Of a DNA stretch of 64,000 bases, positions 40,776-53,880 are shown one piece after another (the first letter of the stretch is position 1; every line of letters begins with the position of its first letter). Under the pieces are notes generated by a model, which did not search any database, had not been told where the DNA came from, and saw only the letters and a program-made list of their open reading frames with translations. A program made the position numbers and the translations under genes. Source of the DNA: Hetaerina americana (taxonomy: Eukaryota; Arthropoda; Insecta; Odonata; Calopterygidae); assembly GCA_022747635.1 (NCBI GenBank), contig JAKTNV010000004.1, positions 17,732,969 through 17,796,968 on the forward strand. Direction: 5' to 3'.

Positions 40776-40880
40776 GGAGGCCTAAGGATAGTAATTTGAA
40801 GACTTTTAAGTGTTTGTACGAATCTATTCAATAAATTACTTTAAAGAAATGATGGCATTACTTTCGGAACGCACCCTGTG
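40400..40880 (+). pseudogene. Mariner-like transposase fragment with possible terminal repeat
   Basis: In each 260-bp copy the + strand reads LHHDNTPRHYELRFRESLKK (from 40,450 and 40,710), the region of the second catalytic Asp in mariner-type transposases. After the second copy the sequence ends with ATTACTTTCGGAACGCACCC TG (40,857-40,878), which looks like a terminal inverted repeat; its partner was not found upstream. The antisense 67-codon frames seen in both copies are shadows. Confidence 0.6.
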
Positions 40881-42035
40881 TGTCTAAACTCCAATCTTCT
40901 GATACTGTTTCGATTACTATGGTAATGTAATATATTTTTTGCGGAATATCTAACATTTTATTTTTATATATCACAATTAACTTTTTTTAAGTCTAAAAGA
41001 ATGTGCGAATTTTTGCTAAATGATGTTCCAAGCTATAAGTAATCTGGAATGTCTCTTTAGAAATATATCTTACCCGGCTTGCACAAATGTACTAGTTGTT
41101 TGGAAATGTTTTTGAACATGTTTTCTTGATATACATGGAAAAGCCTGATGGAGTTTACCATGTCTGATATTCCAAAACTCACTACAATTATATGCCCACG
41201 TTAATATCATGAAAGCTGTCGTCTAATATAATACATAGGTATGAATAAAGTCATAGGGCCCAAAATAGCAGATTAATTTAATAAGTGGTAATAAATCATC
41301 CCGAGTTTTCATGTTACGTTTGCAATTAAATGTTTTTCTGCCTCGGCGGTTTTAGCAGAAATCCTCTCGCTCAAAAGTGAAGGTACCCACTATATCAGCA
41401 ATTCTATTGAAAACAGAAAAATAAGGCCGGACACAATATCACAGTGAGTTTAACTAAATGGATATTACAACCATTAAATATTTAAAATACATATGATGGG
41501 CAAATTGATTATATTTATCATTTTACACCTTCATCGAGGCTCTCTCGAGTTTCTTGAAATTGTTACTTACCGTGAAGTTAATTAATATTCAAGGATACAC
41601 AATTAGCTTTTAAATGTTGGACATTGAGACAGCTGACGTGCATCTTCAGTATTACCTACTTTATCGCAATGATGTAAAAATTGGAATGAAATCAACTAAC
41701 TAATATATTAATGCTATCACAGACAAACATTCGCACAAGGAGGAACAGCGCTGCTTTGGTACTGCAAACAAAATGTCCTCCTAAATGTAAGCATCGACAC
41801 AAACCGATTAATTACAAACCCAAACTTTAAACATCCGTTAGCGTTCTCTAAGAAACATTTATACACCGTATTGAATTATAATGATTTGTATTATGCCAGA
41901 AATACTCACTCGAGCAGTATAATATTTGGACGGCTTAATACAGGCCTGTAGAACACAAATAAAATAGTAACCCTTAGATGGACACTCACATTGTAAATTT
42001 TTTGAGCTGTCGGCCTTCTCCGAACCGGCACAGGT
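40881..42035. other. Gene-less AT-rich stretch
   Basis: Nothing recognised. Confidence 0.4.
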
Positions 42036-42115
42036 AGTGTAACTGTGTGTGTGTATATACACTCACACAACAATATATGCTCATACACAACAATATATAT
42101 TCACACACAACAATA
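42036..42115. repeat. Short tandem repeats (GT)n and ~22-bp CACAACAATATAT units
   Basis: (GT)n at 42,041-42,052 followed by three copies of a roughly 21-22-bp unit containing CACACAACAATATAT. Confidence 0.8.
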
Positions 42116-43585
42116 AAAGGGAGGGCTAGCCGTTAGACCTCTTCTTGAGTTCAGTTTAATACTCCAAATAGCAGTGTACACTGTTTGTTTTGTCGTTATT
42201 AATTGTATTGAGATCTAAAATAGCTCTAAGATTAAATAATATTCCTTTTTTGAGACATGGTTGAGGACGATACTTTGTGGAAATCCATTTGCAAAGCACG
42301 AAAAAAAGATTCGAAGACTTCGCGTTTCCTCAGGAAACTTTCCTGTTGAAACACAAGGTCTTTGATTTTTTTCTTCTTGCTTTTTAATACTCCTGATAAT
42401 AGCGCCATTCATTGGGTAACAGTATTGAATTTATGTAGCGCTGCTAGTCGGTTGGTCAATAGCTTGCCAAAGAGTGTCCTTATAGTACCCTATCTCTTTT
42501 CCAAAATGCATATTTACACCGTGGCTATTATTAGATTATCTAACTCTGGTTTTTAAGACTTTTCCAAGACCTTTGATTAGATATTACCCAATCATTTTAA
42601 GTAACCTGGCATATATTTTAAAAACATATTTGGATAAATCTCGATGTATTCGCACCATGCGATGTGATAAGATAGTTTCTTTGTTTCGAAATACACCCGA
42701 GATTATTTCATGTATTTCTCATAAAAATATTCCTTGGAATTTATGGCACCATACATCCCCCATGACACGTGGAAGGAAATCTCCAATTTTGTGGCTGCTA
42801 CGCTAACGTTTACGTTCCATTTGGGTCAAGGACGATCTAACTGGGACAGCCGCAGCAAACCTCTCAATGACGCTCCAATTCCTTCTTATTGCATCCTATT
42901 CAAACCGCGCCTCCGTTTATAGTTAAGACGGGCTATCGCAACGGCCAAAGAATACAATTATTATCTCAACACATCTGACTATGATAATTGATCGTCATTG
43001 GCATCAGCATTATGTCCCGCGTTATCATTTTCACCCTATAGAAACAAATCAATAAAATCGACAGAAGTCGTTTCTGGCCGAAGTACAATCCTTTCTCTGT
43101 CGCTCCAATAGATATAATAACATTCAACATTCACATAGTTCCCATGTATTTTTGTTGTCGGTGAAATTTGTTAAATGTGCTTTGCCCGTTTTTTCCCATG
43201 AAATTCAGAATTGTTTTCATGAATTGACACTTCAGCGCGAAAATTGGGAAAAGTATAAATGCATTACTTCATTACATGATAGTTGTGTTCTGGAAATGAA
43301 TATATCTCCGAAATAAAAGTATTTTCTTTTGGTCATATCTCTCTCACTCTCACCCTACTGCGTTAGTAGGATTTCTCAACCAATGCTCAAATCGATTATT
43401 GTCGTATTTCAATTCGTGTTTGCCATTGTATCATTCATTTTCGTGATTATCATCACTGACCTACTTAGAATAGAATCCGTTTCTATGGCTGTTTTACTGT
43501 GTAAACTGCAGCTCTTTTTTCCAACAATAGTAACATTAAAGGTTTTTGGTATTGTATGTACCAGAATAAGTCACCTGGAATTTGA
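42116..43585. other. Gene-less stretch
   Basis: The 136-codon frame at 43,329-43,739 has a hydrophobic N-terminal part but its C-terminal third is antisense SINE sequence, so I do not call it a gene. Confidence 0.4.
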
Positions 43586-43589
43586 TTCG

Positions 43590-43738
43590 ATAGGTGAGGT
43601 GAGAACTCACTGCTTACCAAGCCCGACAGTCAGTGACATTCTCACCAGAGTAGAAGCACCAATTCCTGTCTTAATTCCCCGTCTCTACCCACGAAAATCT
43701 GGTATCCCAAAAGTCATAAAGCTTGGGTTAACCTGTTA
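43590..43738 (-). mobile_element. Diverged SINE copy A5
   Basis: The reverse complement carries AACCCAAGCTTTATGACTTT TGGGATACCAGAT, AGGTGAGGTGAGAACTCAC-type equivalents of the ATCTCTACC.TCACCTA motif, in SINE order. Recognisable only by comparison with copies A1-A4. Confidence 0.5.
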
Positions 43739-43807
43739 GTCTTTGTGGACGTGAAATACAAAAAAGGGGTTCAAAAATAAGAAAGCAACGATGCCGTCTG
43801 AAAGAAA

Positions 43808-43867
43808 GTTATATCCCTGAGGAATGTGTACTTGATTGTTATATCCCTGAGGAGTGTGTGCCTTGAT
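43808..43867. repeat. Two-copy 30-bp tandem repeat
   Basis: GTTATATCCCTGAGGAATGT GTACTTGATT at 43,808 repeats at 43,838 with a few changes. Confidence 0.85.
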
Positions 43868-44554
43868 ATCCGTGGCGAAAAAAGGGAGCGATCCCGCGAA
43901 GCAGGAATGATAGCGGGCGTCGGGACTCGGATTCTCCCATTCGCGGTCGATCTCCACGTCGTCTTCTCGCATTCCTGATGGCAAACGGGCGTGCCCTATC
44001 ACCTAGCGAGGTAGGTTTAATCGGGCGAGTGAGGGAGATCGTAAGGAGGAAGGGTAAAAGAAAAGGAACTCCTGGCGACGAAATAGGAAGGTGATTGAGG
44101 AAACAGACCGCCACGTTGTGAATCCGTCCAAAAATACGCCTGTCGCGGAGCAATTTCGCGACCTCAATTCTCGTCGTGGAATCAGGTCATCCGACTCCAC
44201 GAAATGCCGCGGCCCCTTTCCATCCAAGGCGCGTGAGGGGAGTGAATGGGAGGAGAGGGAGAATGAGTTATGCGCCTGTTTGTAAAACAAAAGGGGTGAT
44301 CACGGGTGCCTAGGAAATCCAGAGCTCTCCCTCTTTCTTCCCCCAAGCAAACGTCCACCACTCTTCCCCCATCCCTCACCCGTTCACCCTCCAAAACGAT
44401 TCACCTCACGCGAAGAAGAGGGTAACTTTTCAGTGAAACTAAACATTCACGATCTTTATCTCTCACCTTTTGACCTGCTTCTTTTTTCCAAAATGTGCCC
44501 GTTTTGTTTATTTTTTCATTGTATTTAAGAGTGGAGGGAAATAGCAGCGTGCAC
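43868..44554. other. GC-richer gene-less segment
   Basis: Noticeably GC- and CpG-richer than its surroundings (about 43,870-44,300), with overlapping unrecognised frames on both strands. A promoter or first exon is possible but no motif supports it. Confidence 0.3.
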
Positions 44555-44606
44555 GCTGAAGAGCCAGCGTAAAAGGCAACGTTGAAGAGCCAGCCTAAAA
44601 GGCAAC
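44555..44606. repeat. Two-copy 26-bp tandem repeat
   Basis: GCTGAAGAGCCAGCGTAAAA GGCAAC is followed by the same unit with two changes. Confidence 0.85.
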
Positions 44607-47600
44607 TCAATCCGGTTAAACTAATTTCCCCTCTTCGGCGTATTCATACAGTGTGGCGTAGCCTGCTCGTATGTACGACGGTAAATTTCTTCGTGTTCAT
44701 CTCCCGGGATCTTTTTGACATGTTTCAACCTGAAATCCTTTTTTATGTAGGTCTTCCCTTTCTGTTATCTTTACACCACTATTTCGCCGCAGCAAGGTTG
44801 TCTTGCCTCAGTATCAGTCGGATGAGCTCGCAATACATGTGTGCTTCATTTCAATTACGCGAGTTTTATTCATTCCTCCGATGTATCATCTAAGTGGTGT
44901 GGATATTGAGGAATAATCAAATGTCACAGTGCACACTTGCCGCGGATTACCCTTCCCATCATATTTTATTTATACTTGGACATGCCGTTCACTTTGATGA
45001 GGTAGTATTCATTCGGGCGCGACAAGGACGGAGAGACGCTCCAGTCTGTCATTATCTAATTCTCTGAAAATCGTATCGACGCCATTCTCACATTTGATTC
45101 CAGGATTAAGTGAACTAAATCTTAATTTTCCGCGAAACCGTCGACCGTCCGTGAAACACTATGTAGAACGTCATGTGGTTTCACGGTTGGGTCTAAGAGA
45201 CACTCTATGGGATTCCCCAAGATTTTTTAAGCTGGATTCTATCCAAGCTCATCCGATGCTGAAGTCTACCTCAGTAAAAACTCCCGGTTGAATCATGTTC
45301 TATGAATGAACCCTTGCAATAAGTGAAGCTTAATTAAAATCTCGTTCAAGTTGATTACTAATTTGTGCTCTATCCCTCTCTCGTGCCTTATGTTTTTTCC
45401 TATGTAAAAAATTAATATATATAACACGTCATTATAACTCAGTGATTTCATCCTATTCCCGCTTTACTCGTTGGTGATGATAAATCATAAGAGGTAAATC
45501 ACAGTGAATTGAGAAGCAGGAAGGCCAATAAATATTATTAAACTTTTTTGGGTAATGAAATAGGTTCACTGTTCAGTGGTTGTTCTCTTATCTATTTAGT
45601 TTAATCGTTTCAATAAATCTACCGTGTAAAAATGAGACCAGTAGATTATGATTTTACAGTTAAAGGATTATTTACTATAGTTTCTTTAAACATGCATAAA
45701 TATGTCATTTAATTTTTAATTGTGTAGATCCAATACAAATGGCGCTCTTTGCTAAGGGAGCGAGAGCCACGAGTTTTATGGTAGTCGCTTCGAATTCTTA
45801 CGTGACAGCGTCCAGCGTTCCCGTCACTAATGTAGCGAAATCTTTGAATATTTATCTGGCGTCCTTGCCACTGTTTTCAAATGATAATTATTTAATGAGT
45901 GAATAAAGTTTTCCCTACATTTCTTCTTTGTAATCAACTTTTGTGCGAATTATTTGATGGACTCTGATTAGCTTACGATAAGATCTCTCTAGATAGTAAT
46001 GCTTTTATCGTTTCCAGGAGACTAACCTATTTGAAAGACGTTTCATGACGCTTTGAGAGAAATACGTTTATCAATACTTGATAGTCGAATTTTAGATGTT
46101 TCCGGAGGCTCCGTTTCAGCTAATCTGTTAGAGCATCAGAGTGTTTTCAAAATAAAGCTATTTCTCAAGTTGTCATTAATGGCTTAAGTGTGAGTAACCT
46201 TGAAATATTATTTCTATAACTAGACTAATAGCAAAATAAATACTCAACGGTTGGTAGATGCCTTTCAATGATATTTTATGTAGAAAAGAAGTACCGATGG
46301 ACTTAATGATGTAATTGTAACGGAGAAAAACTGATAAAGAAAAATTACTTTGATAAACCAATCCTGAATAGTTCCTAAAATGTTTCCCATTTTGTTGGAC
46401 ATGCTTTGATTTTCTCAGCGTTTATAATGATGCGATTACTTGATTCAATATGTCTCTCATCGAAGCTGAATAGATTCGATGTGAACGGGCTAGATCTTTA
46501 ATTAACTGTACAATATCATGGGCATTGCTTTACCAATAGAGTGATTTTATTTCTTTACTATAAGAGCGTTTTGTTTGAGGATTAAGGAAAGTTTCGTGGG
46601 TAACAATATTTATACTATATGCTTTTTTGTGTGATTTTTTATTCCTCCTTCGTAAGTCGATTTTGGAGATTGGCGTTTTCTCCTCTCGTCCTCCACCTCA
46701 CTTCGTCTCCCTTTCTCTTTTTCTTCATTCACGCTCGTGTAGACACCCGTGACTCAGTTTCGCTTTTTCGCTAAATGCGTCTCATTAGGATTTTTCCTTT
46801 GACACGGGATTTCTCTCTCTCTCTCTTTCTCCTTTTCTGCCTCCAAAGTGTTGAAGCGTTTTCTTTTTTTCCTGTATTTTTTTCCCGCTCACTCGAAAAA
46901 TGTGTCATGGCCAACTTGAATCGCAGGAGAATATCGAGATTGATAGAAGGGGGAGGAGAGCCAGAGACTCTCCTTCTCGCTGAATGGTCGAGCAGGACTG
47001 ATTTTCCTCTCCCACCTCTCGGAGAAAAGGAGTGGGGACCTCCTTCCTCTCTCCTTTCTTGACAATTTTCATACTCGTCCGCTCCAAACGTCCTCCCTCT
47101 CCCTGCCGTCTCACCCTAAAATCTCATCCATGCCCTCACCACGGGAAACCACTAGGAACTATAGGTAACATGTCAAAGAATATCGTATTTTCGGTTGTGG
47201 AAATTTACTCCAGTCACAGTCACTAATATGAATTATTTTGCCCCCCCCCCTTTCCCTCTCTCTGTCTGTCGCTCTCTCCACACCTTTCTGGTGGAGTAAT
47301 TCGTTGTGTAATTCTCTCTCGATTAGAAAATTCTTAGTTGCTTTTTTATGCGTGACAAAGATTTTTTTTACTAAAATGCTCCGTAGAAACTTAAGTCGTC
47401 TTGCATGTGCCCTGTCATGACGTTAACAGAATTTGTCCAAGGGAAACAAAATCTATACTATATGTGTCCGAACCGGACGATAAGTAATCATTGTCAGGAT
47501 TTTTCATTAATCTGCACTCATCCGAATGAGCAAAAAGATTTTTCCTGTAAAAAAATTGGCGCCGCTCGGCGTTATACATAAGGAGCAGCCAGATTGAAAA

Positions 47601-49107
47601 TAGTCTCTCTTTACCAGTTGCATTACGAGTCTTGAAGTACGGAGGCAAAACTGCAGTTATCTATCAAATACCCCTTTGGGTTCTTTACTGTAGTTTTTCA
47701 TTCTTATATTTATCATGTATACTGTTTCATTTCGTTGAAATTCGTGAGTTCGCGCTCTCCCGGGATTCCCTCATAAAATAAACGATACCTTTCCGTTAGC
47801 CTTACACATTTTCTGTCCAGCTGACCCGCGTAAAAAAATTTGCATATTATTAAGTCTTGGCAATGGTCTGCGCCTGAAAACGTGCTTTTTCATGCTTGGC
47901 ATTAAAATTTTAGTATTAATGAAAGCCGTACTAATTATCGATTTGAAACGACTCCGTTATAAAGTAGGACATAAAGCATTTCTTAGAATGAAAATTGAAT
48001 GAGAATTTTGGGAAGAAGAGAAGACGCATGATTGAGAAATATCTCTCCTCGCGGCAATTTCGTCGATTGGGTGCTATATGACTCTCAGAGAGTTATTTCG
48101 ATTTCTTATCTGTGAGTCATTAATAGAAGGAGAATACAGTCCTCGTGGGCACGTGACTTGATTGTGAGGTTAATAGCAAAGTATTGCGGTTTCTGCCGTA
48201 TATTTTTACCGTGACGAAACTATTAGCCGATCAATACATTTAATAGAAAGTCGTTAAATATAAAAAAAGAGAACGCTCTCGTGCCTCACGACCAAACAAT
48301 CGTGAGCATTCCCCATTAATTTATTTAAATTCTCTAGGAAATGTGTATTGGGTGAGAAGCTCTTCGTGATAGCTATCCTATCATTTTTGCTTTCATTGTT
48401 TAATTGAACATGTTTTATTATTTTTTGATGGCGCGCAGTTTAGAGGCGCATTAGTATTGCTTCATTTGGGTCTTCTAAATATTATTTCAGTGAAATCAGA
48501 TATATAAAATAGCTTTGAAAATTGAATGAAAACTTAATGAGTTAACAATTGCCAAAAATTATTGTATGCAAAAATTTCTTTGCCCCAAGCAATTATGCTT
48601 ATATTTATCGATGCGCTTAAAAAAATTACCAAGGTCTTGTCAATCCAAAAGTCTTGTCCCCAGGGGCTAGATAGGTCGTCGGGGTCGATTAGGAGATTCC
48701 TTCCGGTTGTGGTCCATTTAATTTATGGTTTGCCTCGCAATCAAAGGTGGGTCAAACGTGCGAGGTTTGGGCTTTTACAGATTTAGTAATTGCTTATACG
48801 TGGTGGAGAGAAAAAGAAATTGCGTGTTTTGCTCTCTCTGCTGAGATGGATAATCATTTTTAAGGCTCAATAGAGTTTGAATATGAGATCTCATATGTTA
48901 TATCATCAGTCAGCTCATCTATGAACCCACTGCTAGTTATCAATCCACTCAAGTCCTTTCTTTAGAATCGCTCGTTTTTTGTCATTTTATTGCTCTTTCA
49001 CGTATTCATTTTCTTGGGAACGCGTGCAATTCAACTATCTTGGTCATTCATTCTCATCCTCTCCGATGTATTTGTGTATTTACATAGATATAATACTCTT
49101 TTTGTGG

Positions 49108-49168
49108 GTTTTGGATTGGCAAGGTGGTTAGTGCAATAGTTTCTAACGCCCGGGGGAAGGATCGGACT
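49108..49168 (+). other. Weak tRNA-like SINE head
   Basis: TGGCAAGGTGGTTAGTGCAA resembles a polymerase III A box; the expected B box is represented only by GAAGGATCGGAC. Low confidence. Confidence 0.25.
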
Positions 49169-50604
49169 AATTTTTATTCGATTTTTCAATTTTATGCCCG
49201 TCTTTACGTAAGTGCCGTACAGAAAACGTTTCAATTTTACGAATCCGTCCATCGGGTGGGGCACTAAACTGTTTGATCACGTGAAATTTCGTGAACTTGG
49301 CTCATCCGACGACTTGTTTCTCTAACCTTTCTTCATCTCTTTTATATTCCTTCTACTATGATATCCACAAACCACTCACCGCTCCTTATTGACGCAAATG
49401 AATTCTGCTGCCATTTGTAATTATTGTTGATAGGATTGCAATAAGACTCTCCCGTTGCGTCAGTATCCACCGGATGAAAGATATGCGCGTGAATAAATCG
49501 GAAATGTTAAAATATACTTTATAACATTTTTATGGTTTAGGTCTCTGTATATTTTAGTAAGAGTTATCGTTACTCAGTGACCGCAAAGAAATTACATTCT
49601 AGAGTCTCGTGCATTTAAAGCTGGGCTACCCGCATCGGTAAATATTGCCATTCTCGTATTATTCCGTACTATTGGCGTAACTATCGTGTTTGTTTTGTTT
49701 CTCGTCCCGTCCTTATTCCCTTTGTCGATTGATTCTTTTTTTTCTTCTTTCTCTGAATGAGCTCGATTGACACTTTCACTGTCTTGCTTCACATTTTTTT
49801 GTCATTTTTCCCGAGTCAGTTACTTAAATCACGATTCCCAGTGAACCGACCGTAACAAAAATTAGGGATACCGCACCTCAAGGTTCCTACGACTTCTCCT
49901 GCTCACCTTTTATTGCACACACTTTGGCGAAGAACAGGATTTTCGGGTGCATGAGACCCGTTTACGCGTAGCTCCTCAACTTCGAGCAGACAATTCCTAT
50001 TTCACGTCTCATTTCACCGCATTTCGCAAAGTCGTATTTTTTTGTCAAACTGCAAACCTGGTGGCAGAGGAAATGCAAAGGACTATTTGCTATACTTAAA
50101 AAGTGACAATGTTTTTAAATATGAAGGGAAAAATTAGTTTCCTGCTCAGTATCAACTTCATGTATATTCTGTTAGTCGTAATATTGCGATACGGTCTTTA
50201 TTCTGGAGCGGTTTAAATTTTGATACTGAATGTCGCTAAATTTTTAAATCGAGTGGAGCATTACAGGTATGTCCTTGGATTACATTCATACTCGTTAAAT
50301 ATTGAACGATTTGTAAGAAATGCGCAAAACTTATTTAGATTGACCTATTCCCGACGCGTTAAGTATAGGTTTGATCCATCGAAATTCGGCTATTTCATTC
50401 GACGGACGGGAATATTGCATGACGACAGGCCTTATCTTCCGCCGTCCCCGGTGTTACATTCGTCTTTTAACTCTCATGAATACTTATGCGTCCCTCATTC
50501 ACGCCACTGAATTTAATTTGGTCGGGCTATTCTTTTTTGAATGCCGCGTCGCGAGCAGGGCTGTCGACAAAGTTGTTCTAGGACCGAGAAAAATTTTAAT
50601 TCGG

Positions 50605-50657
50605 GGGGGAAGGGGGGCAGAAGGCAATGCGTCCCCCCCCCCCGTGTGAGGGGGGCT
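50605..50657. other. Clustered G-run / C-run segment
   Basis: Runs of seven G, six G, ten C and six G occur within about 52 bases. The G and C runs could pair into a hairpin or form quadruplex-like structures. Confidence 0.6.
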
Positions 50658-52261
50658 TTTAGAAGGGGATCCACTCATTACCCTCATTACTTTCCTTTTC
50701 AGGCCTTTGATATCCTCTAAACCTCCCTCTCATTTTATTTCGCTTCATCTCCCTCCGTATCCTCAACCCTCCAACCCATGTAATCGAGTCTCCCTTGATT
50801 TGTGTCCATTCATTCCTCGTAGGCCCTGAAAGCCCTCGTTTCAGTCGTCGCTCGCTAATCCACTCAGCAGTGTTCTTCCCCTTCTCCCGACATATCTTTG
50901 TCCTGGTAATTTGAAAAGTGTACCTCGGAACGTTGCCATTGTTTGTTTCGTACTTTACTACCGCATCAGAATTCCTTCTGCGATGCAGAGGTTGGGAATA
51001 CGACGTAAAAATTACAAGTTTCCCTTTAGCAACAAAATCAATCAAAATCTCTACTTTCGTCGGTTATATATATGCCCTCCTAATCAAATTTAGAACCTGA
51101 TGTTTATTTTGGCGGAAAGGAATATGTTGAAACATCCAAAGGGTAACCTTATTTATGTACATTTTAAATTGATTAAAAAATTAGGAGCAATTCTTGTTAG
51201 GAAATTTTAGGGTTAAGAAGATAAGCATTTTAGTGAAAGCATCATGAGATGGATGGAAAGGAGTCCCACCGGCTGTGGTGATCGCTCCGAAAGGCGTGAC
51301 AGAGCAAATCTGTCCTTATTGCCTCACGTCGTGTGTCTGTCTGGAGAATGGAATGTCTTTACATTAAAACGAATGCTTTTAATGTTATCGTGACATTATT
51401 GATTATAAGCAAGGTAGAAGTTGGCTCATTTTTTTCATTTTCCAAATGTTTGGAAACCAACCAGTTTTTTTTTGTAAATGCAATCATTCGTGGCTCCCAA
51501 TTTTAGTATGCTGAAATCATTTTAGTGCCCATATCGGTTAAAAAAGCTTGACAATCCTCAAACATTTCTGAGTAACGAACAATATTGTTTTTCTCTGTGT
51601 ATAAATCCATCAATTGTACAATGCCTCAGATAGAATCCGTACTTGTACGAAATCTGTAATACAAATTTTCAATCATTAAATTCGATAAATAAAAACAGGA
51701 AAGAGGCAGTATACATCTGTATATTAAAAGCTCTTTCTTCCTTACCGTGGTTTTAGTGACTAGATTTTACAGTTTACCATCAGCAAAGTCCTTGCTACAG
51801 CGATAAATATATCTGAAATGCTATTCTTGAAAACGCGGCATTCGTGCTGAAGACAGGATTGGAATCCGTAGCCTTTTTATTGTTCAGGGAGCGCGGTGCC
51901 CAGCCTCTTGACTGTTTCGGCTTCACCGTATGAGGTAGGGTAATTCATTGTCAGTAATAGAACAGTCAACGCTTTAGTATTCTTGTCTTGACACTTATTT
52001 TGCAGAATAATCTTCACAGCTTTAGTCTTATGCCAGATTTATAGCCTCCTCGTTAGTGAGCATTCTTAGCGGATAGTCTCTAGCGACCTTTCAAGACAAT
52101 GAGAGAATGGATAGTAAATGACTGCGGTTCTACGCGAAGCAAAAAGGAAAGAGAATATTGCGTTGGAGGGGTTACGAATGGATACTCATACACTACGTAA
52201 TGTTGATGTGCCTATTTCTTTGTGCGCCACAGTTATTAAACCTTTCTTACGCTATTAGGTG

Positions 52262-52485
52262 GCGTGGTAACTTAGGTAGCAGAGCGGCCGCTATTGACTG
52301 AACCGCCTGCGTTCGAATTCAAATGAATTCGGACCCCCTAGATTGGCCTAAACTGTATGATATTTCGGATACGAGATCTTCCTGGGAAATCTGAAGCGGC
52401 ATACGGAAAAGAATTGTCCCCCCATATCCTAATTATGTTGGTGTCCTTCGCCCAAAGGCATGTAGGCCTACGATATGTTCTCCTC
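52262..52485 (+). mobile_element. SINE copy A6 with tRNA-like head
   Basis: The only copy with a visible two-part head: A box TAACTTAGGTAGCAGAGCGG (52,269-52,288) and B box GCGTTCGAATTC (52,310-52,321), followed by the body motifs ACGAGATCTTCCTGGGAAAT CTGAAGCGGCA. The remainder is diverged from copies A1-A3. Confidence 0.7.
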
Positions 52486-53200
52486 TCTCATATATTAAAT
52501 TAATATTTTGGTTTAATGTGTATTTAATTGTGCTATTATGATGTTAATCATACTAATATAGATCGATACAGGCTTTGGAAATAGTGTGGATACAAGGCAA
52601 ATCGTGCTGGGACTGTTATCTTGTTTCTTTGTCCCTCGCATATAATAAACCATTTGTGATGGTCTGTTAAAATTGTGATTCCCGGAGGATTTAAAGGGAA
52701 GAGGGACATAGGAATGTAATGCCTCGAGAGTGAACTCGAGAGCGGTTGTTCACGGCGTCCACATAATGCTTCGTCTTCGTTGCGTTATCCCTTTTTTTTT
52801 AGCACGGCATCACTTTCCATTCGTTTGCCTCCCACCTGGTTGGCTCCCGCCCGCCGCTTCCATTGTTATCAGGCCCATTTATCTCCCTCATTTATCTACC
52901 CATTTCTCTCCCCCACCCACTTGCCTGCCCCGTCAACCTCCCGCGCCCCACACCTCCGTTCCCTCATTTCTTATTTATTATTCTTTTCTTTTCGATTTAA
53001 TTCCCACGCACACTCGAGCGTTTTTTAAGGGCTTCCCCTTTCCGGCGGTGTTGACCCACTTAAGATATACCTCACCCGCCCTCCTCCCGCTGCGCAACCT
53101 GTTCCCTTCCTTCCTTCCTTCCTTCCTTCTTCCCAGTCCCTTGCAGGTCCTTCATCAACGGGAGTGGGAAGAAGAGGGATGGGTGCACGTTTACGTGCAT
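52486..53200. other. Gene-less stretch with pyrimidine-rich block
   Basis: 52,780-53,150 is C/T-rich on the + strand, ending in (TTCC)n at 53,106-53,130. The 158-codon frame (52,730-53,206) is a product of this composition and runs into the microsatellite. Confidence 0.45.
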
Positions 53201-53203
53201 ATA

Positions 53204-53260
<57 letters not shown>

Positions 53261-53356
53261 ATATATAATATATATATAATTATATATATATAATATATAT
53301 ATAATTATATATATAATAATATATATATATATATATATATATTTATTTATTTATTT
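53201..53356. repeat. Complex TA-rich microsatellite
   Basis: (TA)n with repeated TATAATTATATATA and TATAATATATA interruptions, ending in (TTTA)n. Palindromic throughout and likely to be length-variable. Confidence 0.95.
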
Positions 53357-53689
53357 GGGCGAATATACGTAATTATAGGGTTTCATTGACTGACTGACTG
53401 CCTCGGGCGCTGCGATGCTCCAGTTGAAACTTCATCTCATTTGCGAGGCAAATCGAGTATCGGAAAAGTGGCGATGATTCCATTTGGCAGTTCAAACGGT
53501 AAACATCGTATTTCAAATCGAAGCATTACGTTCAAAGCGCTTGCTGTAATTATTGCTGTGCAATACGACAAAAATTATCGTTAGAATATATTAGTGGTTT
53601 TTAGGGGAGGCGACCGACAGCTGAGGTCATTTGCGCCATAAGGGATGGACAGGAAAGGATGAAGGGTGGAGAGAAACCCGGCGTCGGCA

Positions 53690-53880
53690 TTAGCCTACTC
53701 TAAACGAAATGCGCCTAGTGGCCGCAGCTTAACGTCCCATGCGACGGGCGGCGTACTCATTGAAAGTGCCCTCCACAGAGCACCTCGAGTAGGGATCGAG
53801 ATACCACTGAAAAACATGGCCCCTCTGGGTGGGAAGCCAGTACGTTAGCCACCGCACCAACCGATTCCCCTTATTGTATT
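53690..53880 (-). mobile_element. tRNA-derived SINE of a second family
   Basis: On the minus strand: GGTTGGTGCGGTGGCTAACG (A-box side, near 53,870), GTGGTATCTCGATCCC (B-box side, near 53,792-53,807), then GCGTCGCATGGGACGTTAAGC-like core (53,727-53,744). It shares nothing evident with the A1-A7 family. The GGGACGTTAA motif is, from memory, common in invertebrate SINEs. Confidence 0.55.

Larger units (their letters stand above)
44607..52260. other. Long gene-less region
   Basis: 7.6 kb with no recognised coding sequence, RNA gene or transposon. Small features are (CT)n at about 46,811-46,831, a run of C at 47,240-47,249, a possible tRNA-like head near 49,108-49,165, and the G-run/C-run segment at 50,605-50,660. 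The longest frame is 128 codons (minus, 50,659-51,045) and unrecognised. Confidence 0.4.

Noticed and set aside
43329..43739. 136-codon + strand frame with hydrophobic N-terminus as a membrane protein gene
   Set aside because: Its last third is antisense to a SINE remnant and the rest shows no family similarity.
52730..53206. 158-codon frame
   Set aside because: It follows a pyrimidine-rich block, includes the (TTCC)n run and ends in the TA microsatellite.
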